Position numbers and translations under genes: made by a program. The notes beneath the pieces are model-generated. The model had not been told where the DNA came from. It was given only the letters and a program-made list of their open reading frames with translations, and did not search any database. This document shows positions 5,628 to 12,683 of a DNA stretch of 12,683 nt, in pieces (positions within the stretch are counted from its first letter, which is position 1; each line of letters opens with the position of its first letter). The stretch comes from Spirochaetota bacterium (lineage in GTDB: Bacteria; Spirochaetota; JAGLSM01; JAKPMW01), in assembly GCA_029548715.1 (NCBI GenBank), contig JAKPMW010000265.1, positions 1 to 12,683 on the forward strand, given 5' to 3'.

Positions 5628-7711
5628 GCCGAACCGCCTTCGATCATCGGAAGAAAGACCCGGATGTTGGTCCCTTTGTTCTCTGTCGAATCGACCTCAA
5701 TCACCCCGCCGTGTTCCTCAACGATCCTGAAGGAAATGGCAAGGCCCAAGCCGGTCCCGCTCTCCTTGGTAGTATAAAAAGGATTGAAAATCCTGTGCAG
5801 ATCGTTTTCGGGTATGCCCTTTCCCGTATCCTGAAACTCAAGTCTGGCAACACGGACACGCTTGCCCGGAGGCAGGATAGCCAGGTCCTCGCGGACACGG
5901 ATGCTGATTTTGCCTCCTTCAGGCATAGCCTGAAGGGAGTTGATCAGGATGTTGAGAAAAACCTGTGTCAGCCTGGCCGGATTGCAACGGACAAGGAGGA
6001 GTCTGTCACCATCATCTATCTCGGGCAGAACGCCTGACTTTTCAAGCTGGTAGCGAAGCAGGAGCATGGTGTCATCGATGATCTTGCGAATCGCTACCCT
6101 TTGAAACTCGCCTACTCCCGGACGGGCAAAGACCAGCAGCCGCTCGACAAGATCGTTCAGGCGCGTTATTTCGTTGGCAATCACCAGGGAAAACTTTTCA
6201 AGAAAAGCCGTATCGGACAATCTGCGCGGCAAGAGCTGGGCAAACCCCTTCATTGCGGTCAGGGGATTACGCAGCTCGTGTGCAAGACCAGCCGAAAGCT
6301 CGCCCAGGGCAGCCAGTTGCTCGGTGCGGGCCATGCGCCGCTCAAGCATGCGTCGTTCGGTCATGTCATCGATTGTGACCACGACACCCATGGGTCTGGA
6401 ATGCTCGTCAAGCAGGGGTGAAAGCAGCACCCCGAGAACCCGGACGCCATCTGCGGAATCGTATTCCATTTCGCTGGTCTTGGGTGGAAACCGGCCGGCC
6501 TCGATTATCTGGCCAAGGTTGGCAGGACTGAAAAACTGGACATCGAACATCGTTCCAAGATGCCGGCCAACCTGATCGCCATCCTTCCCGCTGAGTTCGA
6601 GCGCGCGCCGGTTGGCTGTGAGGATGTTCCCCGAAAGATCAATCGAAACCACACCGCTCTGGATACTTTCAAGCACATTCTCGTTGAAGTTTTTAATCTC
6701 GATAATCTTCCTGTAGAGCATGTAGTTTTCGACAGAATTGGCTACCTGATCACGCATGACCTCAAAAAGCTCGGCATCCTCATCATTGAAAAAGGTCCGC
6801 CCGGAATCATCCGCGGCCATGCTCTTGTTTGCGAAGAGCAAGACACCCACCGCCCTTGACTGGACAAAAAGAGAACCGGCCATCAGCGATTCCACCTTGC
6901 CCCCGGCAGCATTCCCCGTGCCATACTGTGCAATATGAACAATCTCGCGGCTTGCAAGCACCGTTGACAGAAGATTTCGTCCCTGATCGTCCTGCATTTT
7001 CGAGAGATCCTGCAGGGAGATACCCCAGTTGATTTCGAGCTCAGGAACCGTTGTCCCTTCCTTGAAAAGGACAAAGATCCCCACTTCAGCCGAGAGAGCA
7101 CTGGCCGTGATGTTCATGAAAACAGAAAGCACGGGACGCAGGTCCAGGGTTCCGGAAAATACTTTTTTATAATTATTCAGGAGAGAAAACTTCTTTCTGG
7201 TCCTGAAGAGATCCCGGCGAAGCTGCACGCTGCCCATATAATTGGCGATCAGGTTGGCAATGGCATCAAGAAGGGGCTTTTCGGGCCGGGACTCCTCAGC
7301 CGGAAAGAGAAACACAAGCACACTGTGGAGGTGATCCCTTGTGTTCAGCGGATAGCCGTAGCAAACCTTGCCGAGCGCAATCCCGGAGAGCTCGGGTTCG
7401 ACAAGCGAGTCATCAAGCCCGGGACTGAAAAACATCTGCCCGTCTTCCGCAATCCGGCCGGCAAGTCCCTTCCCCATCGGAAGGATATACTGTCCTACCG
7501 CAATCCCCCTGAGACTCTCGACAAAATCAAGCCTGAGATTGGAATACCCGCGATCCTGGACCAGTCCGTACACCAGGATGGCATCGCCCCCCAGATTTTT
7601 GAGAAGCATCTCGAAAACATCAGGGATGACGGACCGATGATCCCGCTCCGACAGGAGAAACGCGGACACGAGCGAAACAAGTTCGTATCCCGAAGCATCT
7701 CCCGATCGCAT
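5624..7711 (-). CDS. Soluble GAF-GAF-PAS histidine kinase
   Basis: A 695-residue sensor kinase and the evident partner of the downstream regulator (GTGA overlap). Two GAF-like domains lie at about 25-160 and 185-330, a PAS domain at about 342-450 (NVLESIQSGVVSIDLSGNI), a HisKA helix pair at 463-530 with phospho-His478 in LAHELRNPL, and a HATPase at about 572-690 with N-box NILINSLQAM, G1 DTGKGI and G2 GTGLGL. No transmembrane segment is visible, so it should sense a cytosolic signal. The GAF ligands are unknown. The start is ATG 7711, with AGGGGG (7718-7723) six bases upstream, 13 bases after the rsfS stop. A TTG at 7792 would add 27 residues inside rsfS and is less likely. Confidence 0.93.
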   Translation of the reverse strand: MRSGDASGYELVSLVSAFLLSERDHRSVIPDVFEMLLKNLGGDAILVYGLVQDRGYSNLRLDFVESLRGIAVGQYILPMGKGLAGRIAEDGQMFFSPGLDDSLVEPELSGIALGKVCYGYPLNTRDHLHSVLVFLFPAEESRPEKPLLDAIANLIANYMGSVQLRRDLFRTRKKFSLLNNYKKVFSGTLDLRPVLSVFMNITASALSAEVGIFVLFKEGTTVPELEINWGISLQDLSKMQDDQGRNLLSTVLASREIVHIAQYGTGNAAGGKVESLMAGSLFVQSRAVGVLLFANKSMAADDSGRTFFNDEDAELFEVMRDQVANSVENYMLYRKIIEIKNFNENVLESIQSGVVSIDLSGNILTANRRALELSGKDGDQVGRHLGTMFDVQFFSPANLGQIIEAGRFPPKTSEMEYDSADGVRVLGVLLSPLLDEHSRPMGVVVTIDDMTERRMLERRMARTEQLAALGELSAGLAHELRNPLTAMKGFAQLLPRRLSDTAFLEKFSLVIANEITRLNDLVERLLVFARPGVGEFQRVAIRKIIDDTMLLLRYQLEKSGVLPEIDDGDRLLLVRCNPARLTQVFLNILINSLQAMPEGGKISIRVREDLAILPPGKRVRVARLEFQDTGKGIPENDLHRIFNPFYTTKESGTGLGLAISFRIVEEHGGVIEVDSTENKGTNIRVFLPMIEGGSA

Positions 7712-7724
7712 GAAGCGCCCCCTG

Positions 7725-8084
7725 TCAGGGAAAAATCTGCTTTCCCTCACCCCATATTTTTTCGAGTCCAAAATACTCACGCAACTCAGCAAGGAAGAGA
7801 TGAATCACAAATCCGTTATAGTCAAGAAGCGCCCATCCGTGCTGCACACTGTTGACCGCGTTCCTTGCATAAATGCCTCGTGCAGAAAGCATGTCCACAA
7901 TATGACTGCGCAAACTGTCAATCTGCAGCTGAACCTCGACATCGGCAATGATGAAGCAATCAGCCATGGAAGTCAACGACGAAATGTCGATGCCAAGCAC
8001 ATTATTGGCCTTCTTTTCGACAAGGAGCTCCGCTACCTCGCGTGCTGTCCTGAAAACATACTCCTGTGTATCAACGTCCTGCAT
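7725..8084 (-). CDS. rsfS: Ribosomal silencing factor RsfS
   Basis: RsfS binds ribosomal protein uL14 on the large subunit and blocks subunit joining when nutrients are short. The 119-residue product is full length and shows the family pattern: VAELLVEKKANNVLGIDIS (17-35), the SMADCFIIA segment (39-47), then HGWALLDYNGFVIHLF (82-97) and REYFGLEKIWGEG (102-114). ATG 8084 is chosen because it gives the normal family N-terminus; earlier in-frame codons to 8201 lie inside recO and add unrelated residues. It overlaps the recO end by 14 bases. nadD, a frequent neighbour of rsfS, is not next to it; instead the two-component genes follow. Confidence 0.93.
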   Translation of the reverse strand: MQDVDTQEYVFRTAREVAELLVEKKANNVLGIDISSLTSMADCFIIADVEVQLQIDSLRSHIVDMLSARGIYARNAVNSVQHGWALLDYNGFVIHLFLAELREYFGLEKIWGEGKQIFP

Positions 8085-8808
8085 GTGTCGTATATCCCCG
8101 ATTATTTTCCTGTCGCAGACCCGATGCCTCAAGCATCCAGTCAAACACATCGTCCAGTTGGCCCCACGGCTGAACACCGAGAGGTATTTCTCCCCGCGCA
8201 ATCCGGTCTGCCAGACCAGCCACCGCGGCAGCTACAGGCCTGGTCTCCCCTCTGTTGAGTGCCGCACACCTGCTGCAGTACACACCATGCAGCGATACCC
8301 TTTCGGGTGACGGCGCCCGGCAGAGGGAGCAGCAGGTCCAGTCCGGCATCCGCCCCAGGTGCAGCAATACGGCTCCCCTGACCATGGGAAGAATACCGGA
8401 AAGATCGTCCTGCGCCTGGTCAGCGTGGTCGAGCAACGTTACCGAGCGCCTGTACAGTTCGGCATCCCCCCCGGCACAGCGGCAAACATACTGCAGGAGT
8501 CCGAGAAAATCAAACAGGATGCCCATCCCATCAAGGGTTTGCTTGAGCCCCTGATGCGAATTGAGAATGGCACCATCGCTAAGTGTTGCCAGCGCATCCT
8601 GGCTGGTCCCGTACCGCAGCTCTGCACGAATAACGGTCCCCGGCTCGAGAGAGGCACCAAAGCGGGATGCCGGTTTTCTGGCACCATGGGCAACCGCATT
8701 GATCATCCTCCCATCCGCGAGAAACAGGGCAGTCAGCTTGTTTGATTCGCCCTGGGGCGTTCCCTTTATGACGAGCGCCTGGATGCGCTCATTTCTTCGG
8801 ATGGACAT
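8071..8808 (-). CDS. recO: DNA repair protein RecO
   Basis: RecO works with RecF and RecR to load RecA on SSB-coated single-stranded DNA and can anneal strands. The 245-residue product has the N-terminal OB-fold opening (RIQALVIKGTPQGESNKLTALFLADG, about 8-33), a helical middle, and a zinc motif with C160/C163 and C178/C181 (CSLC...YCSRC), as in many RecO proteins. The start is ATG 8808. The frame is open much further back, to 9333, but that part lies inside corC and does not resemble RecO. It overlaps corC by 20 bases and rsfS by 14. recO downstream of the ybeY-corC pair is a known arrangement in several phyla. Confidence 0.93.
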   Translation of the reverse strand: MSIRRNERIQALVIKGTPQGESNKLTALFLADGRMINAVAHGARKPASRFGASLEPGTVIRAELRYGTSQDALATLSDGAILNSHQGLKQTLDGMGILFDFLGLLQYVCRCAGGDAELYRRSVTLLDHADQAQDDLSGILPMVRGAVLLHLGRMPDWTCCSLCRAPSPERVSLHGVYCSRCAALNRGETRPVAAAVAGLADRIARGEIPLGVQPWGQLDDVFDWMLEASGLRQENNRGYTTHAGR

Positions 8809-9637
8809 CTGCCCTGACTTCCCGTTGTTCCTGTACCTTGCCAGAAACCACAAGCTGAATCCGGATGATCCTGTTGTCACGAAGTGAATGAACCCGAAGC
8901 CGGTGCCCCCGGCAGGTAACCGACTCCCTCCTCCGCGGAACAGCACCAAACAGCTCGAGAAAGAGTCCGCCCAGGGTATCGGCCATGTCCTCAGGCAGAT
9001 CAGCCCCTGTCTCAGTGTTGACATCATGAACAGACATGCGGGCGTCAATGCTCCAGGTATTCCGGCTTGAGCGCATAAACGGGGTTTCTTCGTTGTCGTA
9101 CTCATCCAGAATATCGCCCACAAAAAGTTCGAGCACGTCCTCAAGGGAAACCAGGCCCGAAACCCCGCCGTATTCGTCAACCACGATGGCAATGTGCATG
9201 CGCTGCTGGCGGAACTCTTCAAGGAGATCGAAGATACGCTTGGTCTCGGGCACAAAAATGGCCTGTCGCCCCATCTTGACGAGAGACTTGTCCTTGAGAG
9301 AGCGGGTATCCCGGCCAATAAAGTCCTTGGCATAAATAATGCCCAGCACGGTATCCTGATCTTCCCCTATCAGGGGCAGGCGGGAATGCCCGTACTTTTT
9401 GACCTTGTCGATGACACCGGCGGGCCCCTCCTTGACTCCGACCGTGATCATGTCGATCCTGGGCACCATGATTTCACGTACGATGGTATCATGAACATCC
9501 AGGACATTCAGCAGGAGGGTTCGCTCGCTCTCAACAAGCCCAAAACGCTTTTCGCGCAGCATCTGCCTGAGCTGTTCGCGATTGGCTGCCAGTTGAGCCC
9601 TGTCAGTTCTGCTTTTCCGGCGTGACAATCCCAGCAC
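8789..9637 (-). CDS. CorC/YbeX-type CBS domain protein
   Basis: A 282-residue soluble protein of the CorC/HlyC group. It has an N-terminal helical region (1-50), paired CBS domains (about 55-110, with IMVPRIDMITV, and about 122-178, with IAIVVDEYGGVSGLVSLEDVLE), and a C-terminal transporter-associated CorC_HlyC domain (about 192-266). It lacks the membrane DUF21 domain of larger relatives, so it matches YbeX/CorC, implicated in magnesium/cobalt efflux and, from its ybeZ-ybeY neighbours, in ribosome metabolism. The start is GTG 9637, with GGAGG at 9644-9648 six bases upstream. It overlaps the ybeY end by 35 bases, the longest overlap in the cluster, and recO by 20. Confidence 0.92.
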   Translation of the reverse strand: MLGLSRRKSRTDRAQLAANREQLRQMLREKRFGLVESERTLLLNVLDVHDTIVREIMVPRIDMITVGVKEGPAGVIDKVKKYGHSRLPLIGEDQDTVLGIIYAKDFIGRDTRSLKDKSLVKMGRQAIFVPETKRIFDLLEEFRQQRMHIAIVVDEYGGVSGLVSLEDVLELFVGDILDEYDNEETPFMRSSRNTWSIDARMSVHDVNTETGADLPEDMADTLGGLFLELFGAVPRRRESVTCRGHRLRVHSLRDNRIIRIQLVVSGKVQEQREVRADVHPKK

Positions 9638-10082
9638 TCTGGTCCTCCATCAGCTTGAATATCCTTTTTTCTTCACGGCGCATCCTGGCTGCATCCGTCT
9701 TTCCCCGTTCGTGATCGTACCCCAGAAGGTGGAGGACCCCGTGAATCAAAAGCCGGAGAATCTCGTGCTCATACGACACGCCTTCACGTTCGGCCTGGCT
9801 GGCCGCAATATCAGTTGAAATGACAATATCGCCAAGGGGACCGCTGATACACGAGGGATCCGGATTGTCGTCCTGGGGAAACGAGAGAACGTCAGTCGGC
9901 CTGTCCTTCCCTCTCCATTCACTGTTAAGACCCTGGATGGTCCTGAGGCTGCAGAAATACAATGACAACTCAGCATCCTGCACACCAACGGCATGCAAAA
10001 TTCTGCCGGCCATTTTTTTTGCCTGCCGTCTGTCGACAGGGTGGATCCCCCTGTCGGACCGGATGGCGACTGTATTGCTCAT
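9603..10082 (-). CDS. ybeY: Endoribonuclease YbeY (16S rRNA maturation)
   Basis: YbeY is a zinc-dependent RNase needed for 16S rRNA 3'-end processing and late 70S ribosome quality control. The 159-residue product has the UPF0054 signature HGVLHLLGYDHERG with ligands H114, H118 and H124 (H-x3-H-x5-H), and the conserved WRGKDRPTDVLSFP segment (56-69). Length is normal. ATG 10082 is preceded by GGAGG (10087-10091) and overlaps the phoH stop in an ATGA. The phoH-ybeY pair is among the more conserved bacterial neighbourhoods. Confidence 0.95.
   Translation of the reverse strand: MSNTVAIRSDRGIHPVDRRQAKKMAGRILHAVGVQDAELSLYFCSLRTIQGLNSEWRGKDRPTDVLSFPQDDNPDPSCISGPLGDIVISTDIAASQAEREGVSYEHEILRLLIHGVLHLLGYDHERGKTDAARMRREEKRIFKLMEDQSAGIVTPEKQN
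9644..9648 (-). promoter_or_regulatory. Ribosome binding site deciding the corC-type GTG start
   Basis: On the - strand GGAGG lies six bases before GTG 9637, within the last codons of ybeY. It supports the GTG start and the 35-base overlap over a shorter start at Met26. Confidence 0.7.
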
Positions 10083-11101
10083 CTCTCCTCCGTCTTTCGT
10101 GCTTCCGCTCCGGCCTGGTCCCGGCCATATGCCTCAATGATCTCCTGAACCAGCCTGTGTCGCACAACATCCGCTGTTGTAAAATCGACAAAGGCAATCC
10201 CCCTGATGCCTTCGAGAATCCTGCGCGCATGAACAAGTCCGCTGGTAATCCGCGGGGGAAGATCGGTCTGGGTCGCATCTCCGGTAATGATGACCTTTGA
10301 ATCATGACCCAGCCGGGTCAGGAACATTTTCATCTGGGCCACCGTGGTATTCTGCGCCTCGTCGAGAATAATGACCGAATTGCCAAGGGTCCGTCCCCGC
10401 ATGTATGCCAGCGGAGCTACCTCGATAAAGCCCTTTTCAAAGAAAAGCGCGTATTCATCCCTGCCGAGCATGTCAAGCATGGCATCATGCAGGGGGCGCA
10501 GATAGGGATTGATCTTTTCGGTCAGGTCGCCCGGCAGGAATCCGAGATTTTCGCCTGCCTCGACAACCGGCCGGACAAGAATGATTCGGGCAACTTCTCC
10601 CGCAAGCAGACTCGAGACCGCCCAGGCCATGGCGAGATAGGTTTTTCCGGTCCCGGCCGGCCCAATCCCGAAGACAACATCATGGGAACGGATGGCGGCA
10701 AGGTAGGCGAGCTGGCCCCGCCCACGGGCCCTGACCAGCTTGCCCTGACGGGACACCCTGACTGTTTCTTCGACAAGCGCGGCCAGCTCAAACTCCGGCT
10801 GCTGCCTGAGAAGGCGCAGGTAATACTTGAGTTCGCCGTCCGCCATGATGGTTCCCGGCCTGAGGATAAACCGCAAAAGCTTGTCAGCCAGACCCAGCTC
10901 TTCTCCGCTTCCACAGACACGCACAACCCCGTCTTCCATGCGAATCACAACGGACAACTGATCCTCGATGATTCGCTGCTGCCGTTCCTGCAAGGCGCCC
11001 GGGTCGTGTCCCCCAAACGGGATCTCGATGCTCGCTCGTTCTGTAACTGTCGTCTTGATTGTCCTGCTCCCAGTCATGTGCAAACCGGCCTGCCCCGTCA
11101 T
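10079..11101 (-). CDS. ybeZ: PhoH-family ATPase (YbeZ type)
   Basis: A 340-residue P-loop ATPase of the PhoH/YbeZ family, thought to act with YbeY in rRNA processing. Numbered from ATG 11101, Walker A GPAGTGKT is at 147-154, the conserved LVRPVVEAGENLGFLPGD follows at about 175-192, Walker B VIILDEAQNTT begins at 243, and ITGDATQTDLP lies at about 272-282. The N-terminal region (about 20-80) fits the KH-like/R3H-like section of PhoH. The start is uncertain. ATG 11101 overlaps the preceding stop (ATGA), which suits this cluster; ATG 11077 (332 residues) gives a more usual N-terminus; 11197 would run 100 bases into the previous gene. None has a clear Shine-Dalgarno sequence, so translation probably depends on the gene before it. 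Confidence 0.93.
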   Translation of the reverse strand: MTGQAGLHMTGSRTIKTTVTERASIEIPFGGHDPGALQERQQRIIEDQLSVVIRMEDGVVRVCGSGEELGLADKLLRFILRPGTIMADGELKYYLRLLRQQPEFELAALVEETVRVSRQGKLVRARGRGQLAYLAAIRSHDVVFGIGPAGTGKTYLAMAWAVSSLLAGEVARIILVRPVVEAGENLGFLPGDLTEKINPYLRPLHDAMLDMLGRDEYALFFEKGFIEVAPLAYMRGRTLGNSVIILDEAQNTTVAQMKMFLTRLGHDSKVIITGDATQTDLPPRITSGLVHARRILEGIRGIAFVDFTTADVVRHRLVQEIIEAYGRDQAGAEARKTEER

Positions 11102-11742
11102 TGCGGCAGTGATTCGAGAAAATCTATCCTGTATACCGTCTGCGGATGCGGTCTTGTCCGGTTGGAGGCAAAAACCCGGCTTCCCGAATTTTCCCAATAC
11201 CCGTCATTGCTTCCGCCAACCCAGTAATCGGCAAAATATGAATACACCCGCGTCACCCCTGACGCCGTAGTCACATCAATACTATCCAGCATTTTCATGC
11301 GTTTGTCCATATGGAGTTCAGCACCACTTCTGGGGATGATCCTGTATACTGCGGGCAGGAAATAATAGAGCTGCTTGCCCCTCGATGATCTGGCCTGGGG
11401 ATCCCAGCGCCGTACCCGGATGCTCGCCGTCTCGGCAAGGGTCAGCCTGCGGTAGTACCGCCTTCCATCCAGGGTATGGTCAACCACAAACTCGCCGAAG
11501 GGAAAATCGGCACTCCCTGTGAGACTGCCGCCATTGACAAACCAGACGCGAACCTTCCAGCGGTATACCGGTCTGGCAGCCTGCGGATTGGTAACAACAA
11601 CCGTCCGGTTTGTCACCTCATCCGTCCCGGCACCGGCAGGAAGCACAGGCAAGCGTGGAGAGACCGGATCACGGAGAGCGTATGCATTGAGTGCAGCCGC
11701 CAGCAAAGCCGGAAAACAGAGCACAAGAGCGCTTCCTCTCAC
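11098..11742 (-). CDS. Predicted exported protein of unknown function
   Basis: A 214-residue protein not recognised as any family. Residues 1-22 look like a signal peptide (MRGSALVLCFPALLAAALNAYA, written in two parts: MRGSALVLCFPALL and AAALNAYA) with a plausible cleavage after AYA, so a periplasmic or secreted location is inferred. The mature part is rich in Tyr, Arg and Val and strand-like (VYRWKVRVWFVNGGSLTG, YYFLPAVYRIIP, YSYFADYWVGGSNDGYW), with no membrane segment after the leader and no cysteine in the mature region. The start is GTG 11742, which overlaps the J-domain gene stop in a GTGA and has GGAGG six bases upstream. The longer frame from 11784 lacks this support and breaks the signal peptide. 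The stop overlaps the phoH ATG. Confidence 0.75.
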   Translation of the reverse strand: MRGSALVLCFPALLAAALNAYALRDPVSPRLPVLPAGAGTDEVTNRTVVVTNPQAARPVYRWKVRVWFVNGGSLTGSADFPFGEFVVDHTLDGRRYYRRLTLAETASIRVRRWDPQARSSRGKQLYYFLPAVYRIIPRSGAELHMDKRMKMLDSIDVTTASGVTRVYSYFADYWVGGSNDGYWENSGSRVFASNRTRPHPQTVYRIDFLESLPQ

Positions 11743-12407
11743 CGGGGGCCTCCAGCATCGTGATACCGCCGGATCACAGCCCACGCCTCACGGACACGTC
11801 CCAGCCGGACTGCATCACCGGAACCGGTATCGGGATGCAGCGCAACAACCAACCGCCTGTAGCGGGACCTGACAAGAGGCCAGGCTGCATCGCAGGCCAG
11901 TCCGAGTTCATCATACGCACGGGCAAGCCGCACAGGCTCTCCCATCCCGTGATACCGTGCCAGAACGGCTTCCCTGTCTTCACAAAAATGCCTCACGTCA
12001 AGGTAATATCCGGCAAGGGGTGCCGAGCAGATCTCCGGACCTGTATGTTCATGCCGCGCACAGCGGTTGCTATCCCCGACGGTTGCCCTCCGGCAAAAAG
12101 CACCAGCCTCTCCGTCGTAGTGACCGCACTCCCCTTCCGGCGGGTATGCGGCCAGGCGGACACGCATGCAGTCAAGGTGCAGGTACAATCCCCTTTGGTG
12201 CATCTCCCGTTGCCGGTGCGAGAGCCGGTGAAAAAGTGCAAAATGCCGGGCATAGAGTCGCCTGCCAGCAGGGGACTCAGGCCAGCCAAGACGGATCAGC
12301 TCGGCCTCCCAGAGCGGCCGGTCGGCGGTACAGAGCCGGGAAATGACATCCTCTTCCCTGAAGGAAGCCAGTTCCTCTTCAAGCTCGCTTTCCAAAACCT
12401 GCCGCAT
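11739..12407 (-). CDS. C-terminal J-domain protein with a Cys/His cluster
   Basis: A 222-residue protein, first gene of the cluster. Residues 163-217 fit a J-domain: AYDELGL, a helix RSRYRRLVVAL, the essential HPD at 191-193, and a third helix RLGRVREAWAVIRRYH. This predicts a DnaK cochaperone. The J-domain is at the C-terminus, unlike DnaJ, and there is no Gly/Phe region or CXXCXGXG zinc finger. The middle holds C80, C94, H96, C105, C116, H119, H121 and C127, spaced as in a possible metal site. The N-terminus is helical and acidic. The start is ATG 12407, with GGGGG (12414-12418) six bases upstream; ATG 12440 is an alternative adding 11 residues. Its client is unknown; the neighbours suggest ribosome or RNA quality control. 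Confidence 0.72.
   Translation of the reverse strand: MRQVLESELEEELASFREEDVISRLCTADRPLWEAELIRLGWPESPAGRRLYARHFALFHRLSHRQREMHQRGLYLHLDCMRVRLAAYPPEGECGHYDGEAGAFCRRATVGDSNRCARHEHTGPEICSAPLAGYYLDVRHFCEDREAVLARYHGMGEPVRLARAYDELGLACDAAWPLVRSRYRRLVVALHPDTGSGDAVRLGRVREAWAVIRRYHDAGGPR
11749..11753 (-). promoter_or_regulatory. Ribosome binding site deciding the GTG 11742 start
   Basis: On the - strand GGAGG sits six bases upstream of GTG 11742 and inside the end of the J-domain gene. Together with the GTGA overlap it fixes the exported protein's start and restores an N-terminal signal peptide. Confidence 0.7.
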
Positions 12408-12429
12408 ATCTCGCCCCCGGGTGATCTGC

Positions 12430-12459
12430 TTGACCTGCATCGCCTGCCGGCTGTAGTTT
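12430..12459 (+). promoter_or_regulatory. Weak candidate tyrS promoter
   Basis: TTGACC (12430-12435, 5/6 to the -35 consensus) and TAGTTT (12454-12459, 3/6 to the -10 consensus) are 18 bases apart on the + strand, upstream of tyrS. On the opposite strand TATACT (12461-12466) could be a -10 for the J-domain gene but has no good -35. The 107-base divergent region must hold both promoters; these assignments are only suggestive. Confidence 0.22.
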
Positions 12460-12514
12460 AAGTATACCCCGTGACACAACGCACGGGAAAAACATCGCTC
12501 CGGCAGGACAGTTC

Positions 12515-12683
12515 ATGACAGATTTTCTCAACGTGCTTACAGAGCGCGGGTTTATCGCCCAGATCTCCGACGAACCCGGTATCAAAAACTACCTTTCCAC
12601 CAGACAGACAGCCTACTGCGGCTTTGATCCGACTGCCGACAGCCTGCATGTCGGACACCTTGTCCCCATCATGGCCCTCTCCT
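12515..12683 (+). CDS. tyrS: Tyrosyl-tRNA synthetase, N-terminal part
   Basis: The first 56 codons of a class I aminoacyl-tRNA synthetase, cut by the window end. Translation from ATG 12515 gives MTDFLNVLTERGFIAQISD and then YCGFDPTADSLHVGHLVP (residues 35-52). This contains the family's C-G-F-D-P-T-A-x-S-L-H-x-G-H segment with the HIGH-type motif HVGH and matches TyrS rather than TrpS. AGGA at 12505-12508 lies six bases upstream. The enzyme charges tRNA-Tyr in the cytoplasm. It is divergent from the nine-gene cluster. Confidence 0.93.
   Translation, partial: MTDFLNVLTERGFIAQISDEPGIKNYLSTRQTAYCGFDPTADSLHVGHLVPIMALS

Noticed and set aside
8809..9333. N-terminal extension of recO making a 420-residue protein
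   Set aside because: These codons lie in a different frame of corC and look nothing like RecO; the family N-terminus starts at ATG 8808.
10304..11227. Long + strand open frame of 307 codons
   Set aside because: It is the antisense shadow of phoH, whose Walker motifs are intact on the other strand.
11691..12461. Long + strand open frame of 256 codons
   Set aside because: It is antisense to the exported protein and J-domain genes, which have ribosome binding sites, coupled starts and an HPD motif.
1..12683. CRISPR arrays, tRNA or rRNA genes, transposases, attachment sites
   Set aside because: No regularly spaced direct repeats, cloverleaf-like stretches, transposase motifs or flanking inverted repeats were seen by reading; a covariance-model scan could still find a small RNA.

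Overview
The window looks like a Gram-negative bacterial chromosome segment. It is densely packed, moderately GC-rich by eye, and made of housekeeping and regulatory genes rather than obvious mobile DNA. The mix of a sigma-54 activator two-component system, a PhnP-type hydrolase, an IPT-plus-propeller protein and the phoH-ybeY-corC-recO-rsfS block would suit Acidobacteriota, Nitrospirota or a deltaproteobacterium-like lineage. The sequence alone does not decide which. No RNA genes, CRISPR arrays, insertion sequences or integrases are visible.

Layout. Bases 1-18 match the Illumina TruSeq adapter, so the left edge is probably a contig end or an assembly artefact. Next on the + strand come the C-terminal end of a membrane-anchored protein and, closely coupled to it, a pseudo-receiver/STAS protein (255-1010). 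Converging on these from the - strand is a two-gene unit, proA (3404-2088) followed by an IPT/beta-propeller protein (2069-1023). Divergent from proA is a PhnP-like metallo-beta-lactamase-fold hydrolase (3521-4315). Its 3' end overlaps the 3' end of the large - strand cluster.

That cluster runs from 12407 down to 4293 with nine tightly linked genes: a C-terminal J-domain protein with a Cys/His cluster, a small predicted exported protein of unknown function, phoH/ybeZ, ybeY, corC/ybeX, recO, rsfS, a soluble GAF-GAF-PAS histidine kinase and an NtrC-family response regulator. Almost every junction is an overlap: GTGA or ATGA four-base overlaps, or overlaps of 14-35 bases, with one 13-base gap. 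It is therefore most simply read as one translationally coupled operon. It would join 16S rRNA maturation and ribosome silencing (YbeY, PhoH, CorC, RsfS) with recombination repair (RecO), a J-domain cochaperone and a cytosolic two-component system. At the right edge tyrS starts divergently and is cut off by the window.

Several starts given here differ from the longest open frame: proA, recO, rsfS, the kinase, phoH, the exported protein and the J-domain protein. They were chosen by family N-terminus, Shine-Dalgarno spacing or stop/start overlap, as each entry states.
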